Shown here piece by piece: positions 36,951-46,722 of a DNA stretch of 64,000 nucleotides. The translations under genes were made by a program, and so were the position numbers. The notes beneath the pieces are model-generated. The model worked only from the letters and a program-made list of their open reading frames with translations. It searched no databases and was not told the origin of the DNA. Numbering within the stretch: position 1 is the stretch's first letter; each line of letters starts with the position of its first letter. This DNA comes from Klebsiella grimontii (GTDB lineage: Bacteria; Pseudomonadota; Gammaproteobacteria; Enterobacterales; Enterobacteriaceae), in contig NZ_FZTC01000019.1 of NCBI RefSeq assembly GCF_900200035.1, forward strand, positions 620,001-684,000, given 5' to 3'.

Positions 36951-37187
36951 GTGAAACTGAGTCTTAACACTGCCGGATTGTCACTCCAGGACCTGGTGTT
37001 CGGCGCTTCTGTCTATTTCCCTCCTGTCTTTAAAGCGGTTCTGCTGGGCTTTTTTATCTGGCTGATTGTCCATCGCCAGCTGCGGGACTGGATGTACGCA
37101 GGCGAGATCTGGCATCCCCTGTTAATGGACCTCTCCTTCTTTGCGCTTTCCGTCTGTCTGGCGCTGGTTTTACTGACTATCTGGTAA
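36951..37187 (+). CDS. ydhI: Small membrane protein YdhI (DUF1656)
   Basis: This 78-residue protein has two membrane helices (about residues 22-42 and 55-77). It matches E. coli YdhI, including [14 protein letters not shown] and [13 protein letters not shown]1656 proteins accompany aromatic-acid efflux pumps of the AaeXAB type. Start GTG 36951 gives the E. coli length of 78 and has AAAGG upstream; TTG 36945 is also possible. First gene of ydhIJK. Confidence 0.87.
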   Translation: MKLSLNTAGLSLQDLVFGASVYFPPVFKAVLLGFFIWLIVHRQLRDWMYAGEIWHPLLMDLSFFALSVCLALVLLTIW

Positions 37188-37197
37188 TGTTCATTCC

Positions 37198-38094
37198 ATG
37201 AAGAAACTAAAATACTTATCCACGCTGCTGGTCGCCGCGCTGGCCATTATTGCCGCCTGGCTGGTCTGGAATTACTACACGCAATCCCCGTGGACCCGCG
37301 ACGGCAAGGTGCGCGCCGAACAGGTTGGCGTTACGCCGCAGGTTTCCGGCAGCATCCTGCAGCTAAACGTGCGCGATAACCAGCTGGTGAAGGCCGGAGA
37401 GGTGCTGTTCAGAATCGACGACACGCCGTATAAAATTGCCCTGCTCAACGCCCGCGCGCAGCTCGCTAAAGCCAAAGCAGAAGTCGCCCGCGCGCAGGCG
37501 GAACAGAAAAAAGCCGCCAGCGATGCTAACCGCCGGCGTCATCTTTCCCAGAATTTCATCTCAGCAGAAGATTTAGAAAACGCCAATACCGCGCTGAATA
37601 CCGCGACGACCAACCTCGAAGCCGCTAAGGCGGTGGTTGGCGTGGCGCAGGCCACGCTCGATCATGCCCAATGGCAGCTCACGCAGACGGAAATCAAAGC
37701 GCCGGTTGACGGCTGGGTCACCAATCTCTCGACCCGCGTTGGCGACTACGCCGCCGTTGGCCACCCGGTTTTCGCCCTCGTCGACAGCCACTCCTTCTAC
37801 GTGGTGGGTTATTTTGAAGAAACGAAACTGCGTCATATTCGTCCCGGCGATAGCGCGCAGATTATTCTTTATAGCAGCAAGCAAAAGTTACAGGGTCACG
37901 TTGGCAGCATCGGACGCGCGATAGTCGACCAGAGCGTGGAGAGCAGCGGCGGGCTAGTGGCGAATATTAAACCGAATATTCCCTGGGTCCGCCTTGCTCA
38001 GCGCGTCCCGGTACGCATTGAGTTTGACCATCTGCCGCCGGATACCACCCTGGTCTCCGGTACCACCTGTACCGTTGCCATCGGCGCGCAGTAA
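37198..38094 (+). CDS. ydhJ: Membrane-fusion (HlyD-type) protein YdhJ
   Basis: This 298-residue periplasmic adaptor has an N-terminal anchor (about residues 7-26), a split lipoyl domain ([37 protein letters not shown]), a helical hairpin rich in Ala/Lys/Gln (about residues 80-150) and a beta-barrel ([20 protein letters not shown]). It is about 13 residues longer than E. coli YdhJ, the extra lying in the coiled-coil hairpin. It links the YdhK pump to the cell exterior, substrate unknown. Its stop overlaps ydhK by one base. Confidence 0.93.
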   Translation: MKKLKYLSTLLVAALAIIAAWLVWNYYTQSPWTRDGKVRAEQVGVTPQVSGSILQLNVRDNQLVKAGEVLFRIDDTPYKIALLNARAQLAKAKAEVARAQAEQKKAASDANRRRHLSQNFISAEDLENANTALNTATTNLEAAKAVVGVAQATLDHAQWQLTQTEIKAPVDGWVTNLSTRVGDYAAVGHPVFALVDSHSFYVVGYFEETKLRHIRPGDSAQIILYSSKQKLQGHVGSIGRAIVDQSVESSGGLVANIKPNIPWVRLAQRVPVRIEFDHLPPDTTLVSGTTCTVAIGAQ

Positions 38095-40118
38095 TGAAGC
38101 TGCAGGCCCTGTCGTGGCGCGCGCTCCCGTGGATTAAGGCCAGCCGTCCGCAGTGGCGCTATGCCCTGCGCAACGGGATTGCCATGTGCCTGGCGCTGAG
38201 CGTCGCCTACTGGCTGAATCTTGACGAACCCTACTGGGCAATGACCTCCGCCGCGGTGGTCAGCTTTCCCACCGTCGGCGGCGTGATCAGCAAAAGCTTC
38301 GGGCGTATTGCCGGCAGCCTGCTCGGCGCCTGCGCGGCGCTGCTGCTGGCCGGGCACACGCTCAACGATCCGTGGCTGTTTCTCTTCAGCATTTCAGCGT
38401 GGATAGCCCTCTGTACCTGGGCCTGCGCGATGTTCACCAATAACGTCGCCTACGCTTTCCAGCTCGCGGGCTATACCTGCGCGATCATCGCTTTTCCGGT
38501 TATCAATATCACTGACGCCAACGAACTGTGGACTATCGCCCAGTCGCGCGTCTGCGAGGTTATCGTCGGTATTTTGTGCGGCGGGCTGATGATGATGATT
38601 TTACCGAGCACGTCCGATGGCGCTACGCTGCTGACGGCGCTGAAAAACATGCACGCGCGCCTGCTGGAACACGCCAGCCTGCTATGGGTGCCGGAAACCA
38701 CCGATGCGATCCGCACCGCGCACGAGAGCGTGATTGGGCAAATCCTGACCATGAATTTGCTGCGTATCCAGGCCTTCTGGAGCCACTATCGCTTTCGTCG
38801 GCAAAACCCGCTGCTGAACTATCTGCTGCATCAGCAGCTGCGAATGACCAGCGTGATTTCGAGCCTGCGGCGGATGCTGCTCAACTGGCCCACCGCGCCC
38901 GCCCGCACCCGCGAGATTCTGGAGTCACTGCTTAACGAATTAGCGTATACAAACGCCGATGCCTTGAGCGTCGCCCGCATCATCGCCCCGCTGGCGCCGC
39001 CCGCGGACGCTGATTACCGGCATATCGCCTTCTGGAAGCGTCTGCGCTACTTTTGTCGTCTCTACCTGGTGAGCAGCCGCTGGCTCACGCGCATCGAAAA
39101 CGCCACCGCGGTGACTGAATTTAACGTGCCTTCCGCGCCAGCGCTGGCCCGCCATACCGACCAGGCCGAAGCCTTGTGGAACGGCGTTCGCACTTTCTGC
39201 GCGCTGGTAATGGTCGGCGCATGGGGAATTAGCACCCAGTGGCAGGCCTGCGCCGCTGCCCTGACTCTGGCGGCTATCTGCTGCGTCCTCTATTCGGTCT
39301 CTCCTTCGCCGTTTAAGTCCTTAACGCTGTTGATGCGCACCCTGATCCTGCTTTCGCTCTTTAGCTTTGTTGTGAAGTTTGGCCTGATGGTGCAGATCAC
39401 CGATTTATGGCAGTTTCTGCTGTTCCTGTTTCCGCTGCTGGCGACCATGCAGCTGCTGAAGCTACAGATGCCTAAGCTCGCCGGACTATGGGGTCAGCTG
39501 ATTGTCTTTATGGGGTCGTTTATTTCGGTCACCAACCCGCCGGTCTACGACTACGCGTCGTTTCTTAACGATAATCTGGGGAAAATCATTGGCGTAGGCC
39601 TCGCCTGGCTGGCGTTCGCCATTATCAGCCCGGGTTCGGACGCGCGTAAAAGCCGCCGCCATATCCGTGCGTTACGGCGTCACTTTGTTGACCAGCTCAG
39701 CCGCCGTCCGCAGCACAGCGAGCACGAATTTGAATCGCTGGTTTACCACCATATTAGCCAGCTCAGCAATAGCCAGGATGCGCTGGCGCGCCGCTGGCTG
39801 CTGCGCTGGGGCGTGGTGTTGCTCAACTGTTCCCACGTGGTGTGGCAGCTGCGCGAGTGGGAAACCCGTTCCGACCCGCTATCGCAGGTGCGTGATTTAT
39901 GTATCAGCCTGCTGCGGGATGTAATGAGCGAGCGCGGGGTACAGCAGCGTCCGCTCGCCTCTACGCTCCAGGAGCTGCAGCGCATCTGCGACGCGCTTAA
40001 TCACCACCACCAGCCGGCGGCCAAAGAGCTGGCGGCGGTTATCTGGCGGCTGTGGTGCGCGCTGTCGCAGCTGGAGCAGGCGCCGATTGCCGGAACCCTG
40101 ACGGAAAGAACTACTTAA
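38094..40118 (+). CDS. ydhK: FUSC-family inner-membrane efflux protein YdhK
   Basis: This 674-residue protein has two membrane blocks of about five to six helices each (about residues 20-170 and 360-500), separated by a cytoplasmic helical domain, with a long C-terminal cytoplasmic region. It matches E. coli YdhK (670) and the AaeB/FUSC family that exports aromatic carboxylic acids; the substrate of YdhK has not been shown. The ydhIJK set lies beside slyA, as in E. coli. The last 8 bp overlap the convergent sodC. Confidence 0.93.
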   Translation: MKLQALSWRALPWIKASRPQWRYALRNGIAMCLALSVAYWLNLDEPYWAMTSAAVVSFPTVGGVISKSFGRIAGSLLGACAALLLAGHTLNDPWLFLFSISAWIALCTWACAMFTNNVAYAFQLAGYTCAIIAFPVINITDANELWTIAQSRVCEVIVGILCGGLMMMILPSTSDGATLLTALKNMHARLLEHASLLWVPETTDAIRTAHESVIGQILTMNLLRIQAFWSHYRFRRQNPLLNYLLHQQLRMTSVISSLRRMLLNWPTAPARTREILESLLNELAYTNADALSVARIIAPLAPPADADYRHIAFWKRLRYFCRLYLVSSRWLTRIENATAVTEFNVPSAPALARHTDQAEALWNGVRTFCALVMVGAWGISTQWQACAAALTLAAICCVLYSVSPSPFKSLTLLMRTLILLSLFSFVVKFGLMVQITDLWQFLLFLFPLLATMQLLKLQMPKLAGLWGQLIVFMGSFISVTNPPVYDYASFLNDNLGKIIGVGLAWLAFAIISPGSDARKSRRHIRALRRHFVDQLSRRPQHSEHEFESLVYHHISQLSNSQDALARRWLLRWGVVLLNCSHVVWQLREWETRSDPLSQVRDLCISLLRDVMSERGVQQRPLASTLQELQRICDALNHHHQPAAKELAAVIWRLWCALSQLEQAPIAGTLTERTT

Positions 40119-40632
40119 TCACGCCGCAGGCAAACCGCTCGCCGCCGCCGCCAAGGGGCTGCGGGCTATCGGACATATTGTCGCCCCCCACGTGAATCAT
40201 CAGCGCCTTGCCTTTCACCTCATCCAGCGTTTTTAAACGCGGTGCCACTACCGGCTGGGTGGCTTTACCGTCGTTGTTGACCACCAGGAATGGCAGATCG
40301 CCGAGATGCCCGGCGCCGTCAGGACCTTCATGCTTTCCGGTTTTTTGCGGATCGTAGTGCCCGCCGGCTGCGCCAGCGGCGACGGCTTTGCCCTCTTTAA
40401 TCGCGGGCTGGCAGCTGCCGTTGGCGTGGATATGGAAGCCGTGCTCGCCGGGAGGCAGCGCCTTCAGGTCTGGCGTAAACTCCAGACCTTTCTCGGTTTC
40501 GCTGATTTTAACGCTACCGATAGCCTGACCGACGCTCTGGCTGGTAACAAGATTGATATCGACGCTTTCACTGGCCGCCTGCGCGCCTGCGCACGCGGCC
40601 AGGGTAAGTATGGCGAGAATACATCGTTGCAT
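40111..40632 (-). CDS. sodC: Periplasmic Cu,Zn superoxide dismutase SodC
   Basis: This 173-residue precursor has an N-terminal signal peptide and an intact Cu/Zn site: [34 protein letters not shown] and [11 protein letters not shown], plus a C-terminal Cys in ERFACGVIK for the structural disulfide. It destroys superoxide in the periplasm. The signal peptide reads [13 protein letters not shown]: both a signal peptidase I site (AQA) and a lipobox-like LAAC (Cys14) are present, unlike E. coli SodC, which has no Cys there. Confidence 0.95.
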   Translation of the reverse strand: MQRCILAILTLAACAGAQAASESVDINLVTSQSVGQAIGSVKISETEKGLEFTPDLKALPPGEHGFHIHANGSCQPAIKEGKAVAAGAAGGHYDPQKTGKHEGPDGAGHLGDLPFLVVNNDGKATQPVVAPRLKTLDEVKGKALMIHVGGDNMSDSPQPLGGGGERFACGVIK

Positions 40633-40691
40633 AACACCTCCTTAATGGCTCTATCGCTACTAAGTGTAGGCCATTGCTGAGGTGTCGGTGT

Positions 40692-41588
40692 CTACGGAAC
40701 GTCGTAGCCTAACGCCGCTTTACGAATGCGGAACCACTGCTGGCGGCTCATGTTTAGCTTTTCAGCAACCACCGCGGAGCGCACGCGCTCGATTTTGCCT
40801 GAGCCGATGATCGGCAACGGCTGCGATGGCAGACGCAGGATCCAGGCGTACACCACCTGCTCAATGCTCTCCGCATTTAGCTCCTGAGCAACGCGCGCCA
40901 GCTCATCGCGCAGCGGCTGGAAGCTGTCATCGTTAAATAAACGTCCGCCGCCGAGGCAGGACCAGGCCATCGGCCGGATACGCAGCTGCTGAAGCTGATC
41001 CAGCGTACCGTCCAGCAGCAGCGGCTGATGGACCGGGGAAATTTCCACCTGGTTGGTCGCGAGCGTAAACGGGAGGCGCGACTGCAGCAGGGTAAACTGG
41101 GCGGGAGTAAAGTTAGATACGCCGAAGTGGCGAACTTTGCCGCTATGGTGGAGGGCAAGGAACGCCTCCGCGACTTCATCCGCATCCATCAGCGGGTCCG
41201 GACGATGGATTAGCAGCAGATCAAGATGGTCGGTTGCCAGATTACGCAGCGACTGTTCGGCGCTGAGAACGATATGGTCGCGGTCGGTAATATAGTGGCC
41301 GATGGTGTTTTCCGCCCGCGCTTTAGTGGCTATCCCGCATTTGGTGACAATTTCCATCCGGCTGCGCAGATGCGGAGCCAGCTTTAGCGCTTCGCCAAAC
41401 GCCGCCTCACAGCGATAGTCGCCGTAAATATCGGCGTGATCGATAGTGGTGACGCCCAGATCCAGGTGTTGCTCAACAAAGCTCACCAGCGCTTTCGCGG
41501 ACATATTCCAGTCCATCAAACGCCAGTAGCCCATCACAAAACGAGAAAATTCCGGCCCCTGCGGAGCCATAGCAATACGCTGAACCAT
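40692..41588 (-). CDS. ydhF: Aldo/keto reductase family oxidoreductase YdhF
   Basis: This 298-residue NADPH-dependent (beta/alpha)8 protein has the same length as E. coli YdhF. The AKR catalytic tetrad is recognisable: Asp and Tyr in DHADIYGDY (about residues 50-58), Lys in EIVTKCGI (about 84) and His in LLLIHRPD (about 126). The cofactor-binding IIGSGKIERVR is present near the C-terminus. Substrate unknown. Downstream of ydhL on the same strand. Confidence 0.94.
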   Translation of the reverse strand: MVQRIAMAPQGPEFSRFVMGYWRLMDWNMSAKALVSFVEQHLDLGVTTIDHADIYGDYRCEAAFGEALKLAPHLRSRMEIVTKCGIATKARAENTIGHYITDRDHIVLSAEQSLRNLATDHLDLLLIHRPDPLMDADEVAEAFLALHHSGKVRHFGVSNFTPAQFTLLQSRLPFTLATNQVEISPVHQPLLLDGTLDQLQQLRIRPMAWSCLGGGRLFNDDSFQPLRDELARVAQELNAESIEQVVYAWILRLPSQPLPIIGSGKIERVRSAVVAEKLNMSRQQWFRIRKAALGYDVP

Positions 41589-41636
41589 AACAGCTTCCTC
41601 AACAAAAATGTGCCCTGAGTATACGCAATTTTATGC

Positions 41637-41876
41637 TTAAAACAGTGAGGGTTGCTGCGGTTCTTCCGCACTATCCTGCTTAGCCGCGCGTAATTTGCGC
41701 AGCCGCCGCTGGCGACACAGACGCAGAACCTCCTGCTTTTGCGCATCGCTCATTTTCTGCCAGTTGAAACGCTCGTCGCGGCTGCGCATGCACCCCCGGC
41801 AGTAGCCACGTTCATCAGACTGACAAATCCCCCGGCACGGACTTTGCACCGGGAAGAACTCCAGTTGTTCAGCCAC
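41637..41876 (-). CDS. ydhL: DUF1289 family small protein YdhL
   Basis: This 79-residue protein has the same length as E. coli YdhL. The family cysteine pattern CRGICQSDERGYCRGC (four Cys, about residues 14-29) suggests a metal or Fe-S site, which is inference. Translation starts at GTG 41876 (GTG GCT GAA), preceded by AGGAGAGG; the longer ATG frame to 41969 has no family support. Divergent from nemR across a NemR operator. Confidence 0.88.
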   Translation of the reverse strand: MAEQLEFFPVQSPCRGICQSDERGYCRGCMRSRDERFNWQKMSDAQKQEVLRLCRQRRLRKLRAAKQDSAEEPQQPSLF

Positions 41877-41982
41877 TTCGCCTCTCCTGCCGCTCATCTC
41901 TTTCTTTATTGAAGACGTTTCATTCGCCGTACGCAAATTTTGTTCATCGCCCTCTGCGCCAGGCGGCATTTTTAATTATGAC

Positions 41983-42011
41983 TTGCATTAGACCAATCGG
42001 TCTATTACAGT
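41983..42011 (+). promoter_or_regulatory. nemRA promoter with NemR operator
   Basis: The dyad TAGACC-AATC-GGTCTA (41989-42004) equals the known NemR box pattern. It sits between a -35-like TTGCAT (41983-41988) and a -10-like TACAGT (42006-42011), spacing 17 bp. Bound NemR would occlude RNA polymerase. The predicted start point lies very close to the nemR ATG (42019). Confidence 0.78.
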
Positions 42012-42018
42012 GAGCGCT

Positions 42019-42618
42019 ATGAACAAGCACAGTGAATGCAACACCCGCGAACATATCCTGGTCACCGGCGAGCAGCTCTGCATGCATCGGGGATTTACCG
42101 GCATGGGGCTGAGTGAACTGCTGAAAACAGCGGAAGTGCCGAAAGGCTCTTTCTATCACTACTTTCGCTCAAAAGAAGCCTTTGGCGTTGCGCTGCTCGA
42201 GCATCATTACGCCGGATACCTTCAGCGCCTGGTGGAGCATTTTGACCACGGTCAGGGAAACTACCGCGATCGCCTTTTGGCCTATTATCAGCATACGCTG
42301 ACGCAATTTTGCCAGCAGGGCATTATTAGCGGCTGTCTGACGGTGAAGCTGTCGGCGGAGGTCTGCGATCTGTCGGAAGATATGCGCGCCGCGATGGATA
42401 AAGGCGCCAGCCAAATCATTATCCTGCTGGGCGATGCGCTGGAGAAAGGCCGTCAGGAAGGCAGCCTTGAGTTTGACGGCGACGCGTTCACCCTTTCCCA
42501 GGTGCTCTACTCCCTGTGGCTGGGGGCGAATCTGCAGGCCAAGATTACGCGTAGCGCAACGCCGCTGGAAAGCGCCCTTGCCCACGCTAAAAATATTATT
42601 GCTGCGCCTGGCGTTTAA
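42019..42618 (+). CDS. nemR: TetR-family electrophile-responsive repressor NemR
   Basis: This 199-residue repressor has the same length as E. coli NemR. The helix-turn-helix spans about residues 30-50 ([20 protein letters not shown]). The redox-sensing Cys106 (IISGCLTVK) and Cys98 are conserved; oxidation or alkylation by HOCl, quinones or methylglyoxal releases it from DNA. It controls nemA and gloA, which follow. ATG 42019 is chosen by family start; an in-frame GTG lies at 42010. Confidence 0.96.
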   Translation: MNKHSECNTREHILVTGEQLCMHRGFTGMGLSELLKTAEVPKGSFYHYFRSKEAFGVALLEHHYAGYLQRLVEHFDHGQGNYRDRLLAYYQHTLTQFCQQGIISGCLTVKLSAEVCDLSEDMRAAMDKGASQIIILLGDALEKGRQEGSLEFDGDAFTLSQVLYSLWLGANLQAKITRSATPLESALAHAKNIIAAPGV

Positions 42619-42671
42619 CAGGCGTTTTTATTTCATCAGTTTCAAGACGACCGGTCTACTCAGGAGTCACT

Positions 42672-43769
42672 ATGTCAGAATCAAAGTTGTTTACCCCGTT
42701 GAAAGTAGGTGCGGTAACCGCGCCCAACCGCGTATTTATGGCTCCGCTGACGCGTCTGCGCAGCATTGAACCGGGCGATATCCCTACCCCGCTAATGGGT
42801 GAATACTACCGTCAGCGCGCCAGCTCCGGCCTGATTATTTCCGAAGCCACCCAGATCTCCGCTCAGGCTAAAGGCTACGCGGGCGCGCCTGGTCTGCACA
42901 GCCCGGAACAGATTGCCGCGTGGAAAAAAATCACCGCCGGCGTACACGCCGAAAACGGGCGTATTGCCGTTCAGCTGTGGCACACCGGGCGCATTTCGCA
43001 CAGCAGCATCCAGCCTGGCGGCGCCGCCCCGGTGGCGCCGTCGGCCATTAGCGCGGGTACCCGTACCTCGCTGCGCGATGAAAACGGCCATGCTATTCGC
43101 GTCGACACCTCGATGCCGCGCGCGCTCAACACCGATGAGATCCCGGGGATCGTTGATGATTTCCGTCAGGCGGTAGGCAACGCCCGCGATGCCGGTTTTG
43201 ATCTTGTCGAACTGCACTCCGCGCACGGCTACCTGCTGCACCAGTTCCTTTCCCCCTCTTCCAACCACCGTACTGACCAGTACGGCGGCAGCGTGGAAAA
43301 CCGCGCGCGCCTGGTGCTGGAAGTGGTTGATGCGGCAAGTAAAGAGTGGAGCGCCGACCGTATCGGTATTCGCGTTTCGCCTATTGGCAGCTTCCAGAAT
43401 GTCGATAACGGTGCGAATGAAGAGGCCGACGCGCTCTATCTGATCGAAGAGCTGGCCAAACGCGGCATCGCTTACCTGCACATGTCCGAGCCAGACTGGG
43501 CCGGCGGCCAGCCGTACAGCGATGAGTTCCGTCAGAAAGTGCGCGACCGTTTCCCCGGCGCCATTATCGGCGCTGGCGCCTACACGGTCGAAAAGGCAAA
43601 CGATCTGATCGGTAAAGGTCTGATCGATGCCGTGGCCTTCGGTCGCGACTACATTGCCAACCCGGACCTGGTCGCGCGCCTGCAGAAAAAGGCCGCTCTG
43701 AATCCACAGCGTCCGGAAAGCTTCTACGGCGGCGGCGCGGAAGGCTATACCGATTACCCGACCCTGTAA
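42672..43769 (+). CDS. nemA: N-ethylmaleimide reductase NemA (old yellow enzyme)
   Basis: This 365-residue FMN flavoprotein has the same length as E. coli NemA. It reduces electrophilic alkenes, nitro-esters and chromate with NADPH. The FMN-binding APLTR...SEATQIS segment and the catalytic region [27 protein letters not shown] are intact. AGGAG precedes the ATG. It is co-transcribed with nemR and probably gloA, linking electrophile sensing with detoxification. Confidence 0.96.
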   Translation: MSESKLFTPLKVGAVTAPNRVFMAPLTRLRSIEPGDIPTPLMGEYYRQRASSGLIISEATQISAQAKGYAGAPGLHSPEQIAAWKKITAGVHAENGRIAVQLWHTGRISHSSIQPGGAAPVAPSAISAGTRTSLRDENGHAIRVDTSMPRALNTDEIPGIVDDFRQAVGNARDAGFDLVELHSAHGYLLHQFLSPSSNHRTDQYGGSVENRARLVLEVVDAASKEWSADRIGIRVSPIGSFQNVDNGANEEADALYLIEELAKRGIAYLHMSEPDWAGGQPYSDEFRQKVRDRFPGAIIGAGAYTVEKANDLIGKGLIDAVAFGRDYIANPDLVARLQKKAALNPQRPESFYGGGAEGYTDYPTL

Positions 43770-43848
43770 TCCCTCCATTGATAGCGGCGGGTTATCGCCG
43801 CTATACTCAACGCTCTGCTGTATCAACATAAACTGCATAGGGGACATT

Positions 43849-44256
43849 ATGCGCTTACTTCACACCATGCTGCGCGTTGGCGACCTGCAACGTTCGATTG
43901 AGTTTTACACCAACGTGCTGGGCATGAAACTGCTGCGCACCAGCGAAAACACGGAGTATAAATACTCGCTGGCATTCGTGGGTTACGGCGAAGAGAGCGA
44001 TACCGCCGTGATTGAGCTGACCTACAACTGGGGCGTTGATAAGTACGATCTCGGCAGCGCTTATGGCCATATCGCGCTGAGCGTTGAAAACGCGGCGGAA
44101 GCCTGCGAGCGTATTCGCCAGAACGGCGGCAACGTGACGCGTGAAGCCGGTCCGGTGAAAGGCGGTACCACCGTTATCGCCTTCGTCGAAGATCCGGATG
44201 GTTATAAAATCGAACTGATCGAAGAGAAAGACGCCGGTAAAGGCCTCGGCAATTAA
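43849..44256 (+). CDS. gloA: Glyoxalase I (lactoylglutathione lyase)
   Basis: This 135-residue nickel enzyme has the same length as E. coli GloA. It converts the methylglyoxal-glutathione adduct to S-lactoylglutathione. Metal ligands are His5 ([10 protein letters not shown]), Glu56 (AVIELTYNW), His74 (YGHIALSV) and Glu122 (YKIELIE). It lies 79 bp after nemA and is NemR-controlled in E. coli. Confidence 0.97.
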   Translation: MRLLHTMLRVGDLQRSIEFYTNVLGMKLLRTSENTEYKYSLAFVGYGEESDTAVIELTYNWGVDKYDLGSAYGHIALSVENAAEACERIRQNGGNVTREAGPVKGGTTVIAFVEDPDGYKIELIEEKDAGKGLGN

Positions 44257-44262
44257 TCTGCT

Positions 44263-44289
44263 CGGGCACCCGAGGTGCCCGCTGTTTTA
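44263..44289 (+). terminator. Terminator of gloA
   Basis: Stem CGGGCACC/GGTGCCCG (44263-44270 with 44274-44281), 3-base loop, followed by CTGTTTTA. Confidence 0.85.
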
Positions 44290-44362
44290 TCCCCCTGCCT
44301 GCTGCAAGGCGCGGCAAAATTTGCCATAATGCGCGCTACTTTTTTCCAGCTAAGAGAATCTG

Positions 44363-45007
44363 ATGTCCGAGAACGTTCAACTTAATGGTCTGTGCGACCG
44401 TTTTCGCGGTTTTTATCCTGTGGTAATCGATGTTGAAACCGCCGGATTTAATGCCAAAACCGACGCCCTGCTGGAGATCGCCGCTATTACGTTGAAAATG
44501 GATGAAGAAGGCTGGCTGATGCCGGACGAAACGCTGCATTTTCATGTTGAACCTTTTGAGGGCGCCAACCTGCAGCCCGAAGCCCTGGCTTTTAACGGTA
44601 TTAACCCCCACGACCCCGAACGCGGCGCGGTGAGCGAATACGATGCGCTGCACGCGATTTTCAAAATGGTCCGTAAAGGGATGAAAGAGAGCGACTGCAG
44701 CCGCGCGATCATGGTTGCGCATAACGCCACGTTCGATCACAGCTTTACCATGGCGGCGGCAGAGCGCGCAGGGCTGAAACGTAATCCGTTCCACCCGTTC
44801 GTCACCTTTGATACCGCGGCCCTGAGCGGCCTGGCGCTGGGGCAAACGGTGCTGTCGAAAGCCTGTATTGCCGCAGGGATGGCGTTTGATGGTACCCAGG
44901 CGCACTCCGCGCTATACGATACCGAACAAACCGCCCAGCTGTTCTGCGAAATCGTCAACCGCTGGAAGCGTCTCGGCGGCTGGCCATTACCGGTGGCCGA
45001 AGAATAA
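44363..45007 (+). CDS. rnt: Ribonuclease T
   Basis: This 214-residue DEDD-family 3'-5' exoribonuclease (215 in E. coli) matures tRNA and other stable RNA 3' ends and turns over the tRNA CCA end. Catalytic residues are Asp23 and Glu25 (VIDVETAGF), Asp in HNATFDHSF (about 125), and His/Asp in [10 protein letters not shown] (about 181/186). In E. coli lhr follows; here the next gene is grxD on the other strand. Confidence 0.97.
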   Translation: MSENVQLNGLCDRFRGFYPVVIDVETAGFNAKTDALLEIAAITLKMDEEGWLMPDETLHFHVEPFEGANLQPEALAFNGINPHDPERGAVSEYDALHAIFKMVRKGMKESDCSRAIMVAHNATFDHSFTMAAAERAGLKRNPFHPFVTFDTAALSGLALGQTVLSKACIAAGMAFDGTQAHSALYDTEQTAQLFCEIVNRWKRLGGWPLPVAEE

Positions 45008-45012
45008 ACGAT

Positions 45013-45046
45013 AAAAAAAAGCGACTTCATCGGAAGTCGCTTTTTT
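45013..45046. terminator. Bidirectional terminator rnt/grxD
   Basis: Stem GCGACTTC/GAAGTCGC (45021-45028 with 45033-45040), ATCG loop, with eight As on the left and six Ts on the right. It ends both convergent genes. Confidence 0.95.
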
Positions 45047-45059
45047 AATAGCAGCAGAA

Positions 45060-45407
45060 TTACTCCGCTTTCGGCTCGTCAGTTTTATACTTAGCGGCCG
45101 TTTCTTTGATCAGCTGCTGCAGTTCGCCGCGCTGATACATTTCAATCACGATGTCGCAGCCGCCGACCAGTTCGCCGTCTACCCACAGCTGCGGGAAGGT
45201 TGGCCAGTTAGCGTATTTTGGCAGCTCTGCGCGAATGTCCGGGTTTTGCAGGATATCGACGTAGGCAAAACGTTCGCCACAGGCGGAGAGCGCCTGAACG
45301 GCCTGCGCGGAGAAACCGCAGCTTGGCAGTTTCGGTGATCCTTTCATGTACAGCAGGATCGGGTTTTCAGCGATTTGATGTTGGATTTTTTCTAAAGTCG
45401 TGCTCAT
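45060..45407 (-). CDS. grxD: Monothiol glutaredoxin GrxD
   Basis: This 115-residue CGFS-type glutaredoxin has the same length as E. coli Grx4. Cys30 lies in LPSCGFSAQ; WPTFPQLWVDGELVGGCDI forms the glutathione-binding part. CGFS glutaredoxins bind a glutathione-ligated [2Fe-2S] cluster and work with BolA in iron-sulfur assembly and iron sensing. Confidence 0.97.
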   Translation of the reverse strand: MSTTLEKIQHQIAENPILLYMKGSPKLPSCGFSAQAVQALSACGERFAYVDILQNPDIRAELPKYANWPTFPQLWVDGELVGGCDIVIEMYQRGELQQLIKETAAKYKTDEPKAE

Positions 45408-45746
45408 TGTCGTGCTTCCTCAAACTTCTCTACGGCAGTAATTTGTCATTGTAGCGCCCTGAACGCAGGACCGATAATAACATTTTTTTCACTTGCCACA
45501 TTTTATCTTCTGTCGGCCAAAGTTGCCTCAAAAATATCATTTTATTGCTATACGCGGCAACGCGTTGCGCGTTTTTCATGCGTCAGGGTCGCTGACGGAA
45601 GCATTTTTTTGCAAATGTTAACCAAACGAGACTTTAGATACAAAAGAGTAGTAACTCTCCACGATTTTATGCTTTAGAATCGATGCGGTTTGTCATTCAT
45701 CGTCAGGCATCTGTATATGTCTGTAATTTAATCAGGGGAGTGCTCA
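45408..45746. other. Intergenic region grxD-mepH (339 bp)
   Basis: No gene was recognised. AT-rich overall, it contains a GCAACGCGTTGC palindrome (about 45556-45567) followed by GCGTTTTTC, and a hairpin CGTCAG/CTGACG (45581-45586 with 45592-45597) followed eight bases later by a run of Ts (45604-45610). The right part carries the mepH ribosome site AGGGGAG. A short non-coding RNA or leader transcript is possible but not shown. Confidence 0.6.
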
Positions 45747-46601
45747 GTGGCGCGTCTTAACAAAATCGCGATTTCGCTCTGTGCATTACTTTTCACATCT
45801 ATTTCACTTACGCCGCTGGCGCATGCTTCCGGGCATACGCACGCTTCGGCCGCGCCTAAAACGCATCCGGCCAAGGGCACGACCGCGGAGCGTAAGAAAA
45901 AAGCAGTCAATTCCAAAAGTAAAACCGCCGCCAAAACCCCCAGCAAGAAAACGTCGACCGCCAGCCGCAGCAAATCAATCGCGTCACGCCAGACCGCCAG
46001 CGTCACCAAAAAATGCGTCCTGCGCAAAGGCTATAAAAAACTGTGCGCCAGCTCGACAAGGTCAATAGCGGAAAGCAAGATGGCAACGGCGAGCGTGCAG
46101 AAAAAGTGCGTGGTGCGTAAAGGCTATAAAACCCGCTGCAAACCCATCGCCGATGAGCCGCAGTTGACTATCGCCGATGCGCATAAGGCGCGGGTACAAA
46201 AAGCGCAAAGCACCGCGATGTCAAAGCTGATGGATCAGATTGGTAAGCCCTATCGCTGGGGCGGTACTTCCCCGCGCACCGGGTTTGATTGTAGCGGCCT
46301 GGTCTATTACGCCTATAAAGATCTGGTTAAAATCCATATTCCACGCACCGCCAATGAGATGTATCACCTGCGCGACGCCCGTCCGGTGGATCGCGGCGAG
46401 CTGCAGAGCGGGGATCTCGTCTTTTTCCGCACCCGCGGGCGCGGGACTGCCGATCACGTCGGCGTTTACGTTGGCAACGGCAAATTTATCCAGTCTCCGC
46501 GCACCGGCCGCGATATTCAGATCACCTCATTAAGCGACGATTACTGGGTACGCCACTACGTCGGCGCCCGTCGCGTTATGACGCCGAAAACCATTCGCTA
46601 A
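45747..46601 (+). CDS. mepH: Murein DD-endopeptidase MepH (NlpC/P60)
   Basis: This 284-residue protein has an N-terminal signal peptide (about residues 1-27), a long Lys/Ala/Thr-rich linker with two CVLRKGYKK/CVVRKGYKT repeats (about residues 90-135), and an NlpC/P60 domain with catalytic Cys in GFDCSGLVYYAY (about 190) and His in TADHVGVYVG (about 240). It cuts D-Ala-mDAP cross-links so that new murein can be inserted. GTG start 45747 preceded by AGGGGAG. Slightly longer than E. coli MepH (271). Confidence 0.93.
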   Translation: MARLNKIAISLCALLFTSISLTPLAHASGHTHASAAPKTHPAKGTTAERKKKAVNSKSKTAAKTPSKKTSTASRSKSIASRQTASVTKKCVLRKGYKKLCASSTRSIAESKMATASVQKKCVVRKGYKTRCKPIADEPQLTIADAHKARVQKAQSTAMSKLMDQIGKPYRWGGTSPRTGFDCSGLVYYAYKDLVKIHIPRTANEMYHLRDARPVDRGELQSGDLVFFRTRGRGTADHVGVYVGNGKFIQSPRTGRDIQITSLSDDYWVRHYVGARRVMTPKTIR

Positions 46602-46722
46602 ATATGCCTTGCCGCTTGGGCGGCAGGGTAACTCTCTCTTTTGCCACATCTTTTAATTTGCTACTATTGCCCTGCGTAATACATGGTTATTGCGCGTACA
46701 AACTATAAAAAGGAGAGTAGCA

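Noticed and set aside
42649..42658. Second NemR-like half-sites (GACCGGTCTA) before nemA
   Set aside because: The arms abut without the 4-bp spacer of the real NemR box and the left arm is incomplete; also very close to the nemA ribosome site.
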